Part shown: positions 62,792 to 64,000 of the stretch, one piece after another
Position numbering within the stretch: the stretch's first letter is position 1
Layout of the letters: each line of letters starts with the position of its first letter
Position numbers and translations under genes: made by a program
Origin: JACCWM01 sp040393065
GTDB lineage: Bacteria; Myxococcota_A; Bradymonadia; Bradymonadales; Bradymonadaceae
Assembly (NCBI GenBank): GCA_040393065.1
Contig: JBEBUW010000004.1
Location: 1-64,000 of the forward strand
Direction of reading: 5' to 3'
Length of the DNA stretch: 64,000 nucleotides
The notes under the pieces: model-generated
The model's database searches: none
What the model saw: the letters and a program-made list of their open reading frames with translations, nothing else
Told to the model about the DNA's origin: nothing

Positions 62792-63581
62792 ACTGCGCGA
62801 CCAGGCCGAACGTGCCCACCGCGAAAGCCTGCCACCACCTCCACCCAACAATCCCTACGGCATCCCTAACGCAACGTACTCCAGATACCGCCACCAGATC
62901 GATGCTTCGATGGACAACAACGCCCGCCGAAAAACCATCGCCATCGACTTCGAGCGCTTCCGCCTCCACCGCGTATTTCCCGACCATCTCAACGACGCAG
63001 AACGAATCGACTTCGTCCACACCTTCATCACCTCGGCATGGACAAAATCAGAATCCTTCGCACAGAGCGCCCTGTCCAAAATCAACGGCTTCACCAGAAC
63101 CCTCACGCGCCGCGACCACCCTCTACCCGAAGTCGTCCACCGTTCTCCCATCCTCCGCGGCCTGCGCTCCACCCTCGGATTTCCACTCGCCGCCATCTTC
63201 TACGACGACGACTCCCTCTACTTCACCTTCCACCCGCTCCCCGAAGACAACGATCAGGCCCCCATCCGCACCGACTTCGATTTCACCTTCCAATACATCT
63301 ACCCCTTCATCGCCTTTGAATGGTTCCGCGCCGGCGAAATCTACGCCACCCAACATCCCCACAACCACCCACTCCACCAACTCATCGGCCAATCCATCCG
63401 CTTCGCCTGGTCCCTCTTCAGCGATCATCCCCACGACGATCCCCAGCAAACCATCCACGCCCTCTTTGCCAACGGCCACATCCTCACCATCGCCATCAGC
63501 AACCAACATTTCTCCCTCCACGCCACCCCCGACCTCACCCCACTCGCCACCCTCCCCGACGCCGTCCAGGTCATCTACTAG
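62706..63581 (+). CDS. Unknown protein with basic N-terminus
   Basis: 291 residues. The first 35 residues are Lys/Arg-rich (MTAKKSKAVKARNKARRKRN) and the rest is an alpha/beta soluble protein with many His and Pro (for example FPLAAIFYDDDSLYFTFHPL, FEWFRAGEIYATQHPHNHPL). No signal peptide and no family recognised. ATG 62706 has GGAG 8 nt upstream; a TTG at 62664 would give a longer form. C-rich codon use is stronger than in neighbours. Confidence 0.65.
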   Translation: MTAKKSKAVKARNKARRKRNQQEKTRQNELRDQAERAHRESLPPPPPNNPYGIPNATYSRYRHQIDASMDNNARRKTIAIDFERFRLHRVFPDHLNDAERIDFVHTFITSAWTKSESFAQSALSKINGFTRTLTRRDHPLPEVVHRSPILRGLRSTLGFPLAAIFYDDDSLYFTFHPLPEDNDQAPIRTDFDFTFQYIYPFIAFEWFRAGEIYATQHPHNHPLHQLIGQSIRFAWSLFSDHPHDDPQQTIHALFANGHILTIAISNQHFSLHATPDLTPLATLPDAVQVIY

Positions 63582-63811
63582 CTCCCGATAAAGAACGAAC
63601 GCTTACCCACATTGTTCCATGCTCTCCCCACCCAGTTCTTTGCTTTTTTTAACCTTTCTATGCTTCTCCCTTCACGACTTTGCGGCTTCGCGCGAGACAC
63701 GCCTTTGCTGTGCTTTTACCCTGTCTTTCTTTCACAACAATTCACGACAATTCGCACATTCGCGAGCGACTTTTTGCTTTTCCCTTCAAACCACCCATCT
63801 CCTCCAAATCC
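63582..63811. other. Intergenic region, T/C-rich
   Basis: No ribosome site or family content was found in the short open frames here. Low-complexity T/C-rich stretches (for example 63640-63780). Repeat copy C follows. Confidence 0.5.
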
Positions 63812-63899
63812 CCCCGCGAAGCCGGGTGAAACCCGAGCGCAGCGCAGCATCCGTGCTAACCCACGGTGAAACCGTGGGCGTGACGCCGCACACCACCCA
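63812..63899 (-). repeat. Palindromic dispersed repeat, copy C
   Basis: The reverse complement of 63812-63878 aligns without gaps to 197-263: hairpin CCCACGGTTTCACCGTGGG, linker TTAGCACGGATGCTGCGCT, hairpin CGGGTTTCACCCGG. Hairpin 1 (63860-63878) differs from copy A by a C-G to A-T pair on both arms, a compensatory change. Beyond it, ACGCCGCACACCACCCA matches 37-53. Confidence 0.75.
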
Positions 63900-64000
63900 C
63901 CCCCTTCAGACCACCCCACCACCTCTCAGCACCACGCCCCACCCCTTGACACGCATCCACGCACGCCCCTATCATCCCCTCACTTTCTTGCATCAACATA

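Noticed and set aside
63612..63869. 85-aa plus frame near the end
   Set aside because: Lies in T/C-rich and repeat DNA, no ribosome site.

Overview
The window looks like a chromosomal segment of a Gram-negative, free-living bacterium from the deltaproteobacterial side of the tree (Myxococcota/Bradymonadota-like; this is inference). Reasons: outer-membrane lipoproteins and a beta-barrel, a TolQ/two-TolR motor beside AgmX/PglI-type TonB-like and TPR proteins as in myxobacterial gliding-type complexes, Zn-ribbon forms of L36, S14 and adenylate kinase, and frequent TTG/GTG starts. GC is moderate. No rRNA, tRNA, CRISPR, IS transposase or prophage was seen.

Layout. 1-354: palindromic dispersed repeat, partly matched by an inverted copy at 63812-63899. 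355-2900: copper redox pair, an SCO1/SenC protein with a C-terminal cupredoxin-like tail and a three-domain copper nitrite reductase with its own Crp/Fnr-type promoter. 3306-9649: TPR protein, M48 metalloprotease lipoprotein, a 58-aa CxxC protein, the ABC-F factor EttA and an unknown membrane protein. 9887-12270: a lipoprotein and five short membrane-anchored helical proteins (YqjE, DUF3618, DUF883 and YtxH types). 12369-28321: a long minus-strand envelope cluster with Wza-like lipoprotein, beta-barrel, AgmX-like protein, two ExbD/TolR, one TolQ, and several TPR/coiled-coil exported proteins; its composition resembles the Agl/Glt machinery of Myxococcus. 28555-29941: speD-speE (spermidine). 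30470-35197: PolX and three poorly known plus-strand genes. 35413-39876: a lipoprotein made of two complete alkaline phosphatase domains, and a TPR/coiled-coil lipoprotein.

39951-59271 is a str-S10-spc-alpha ribosomal protein supercluster on the minus strand, fired by a near-perfect sigma70 promoter at 59408-59435 and closed by a strong terminator at 39883-39917. It runs rpsL rpsG fusA rpsJ rplD rplW rplB rpsS rplV rpsC rplP rpmC rpsQ rplN rplX rplE rpsN rpsH rplF rplR rpsE rpmD rplO secY adk map infA rpmJ rpsM rpsK rpoA rplQ. The usual tuf, rplC and rpsD are missing from their places, and many intercistronic spacers are unusually long and hold strong hairpins without U-tracts.

59542-62394 is a four-gene operon of PqqD-like RRE protein, HPr-kinase-like protein, lasso-B2-type transglutaminase-like protease and nucleotidyltransferase: the accessory set of some lasso peptide loci, but with no cyclase and no recognisable precursor. 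It is the best candidate here for an under-described system. A divergent unknown gene with an overlapping short upstream ORF follows, then repeat-rich intergenic DNA to the end.
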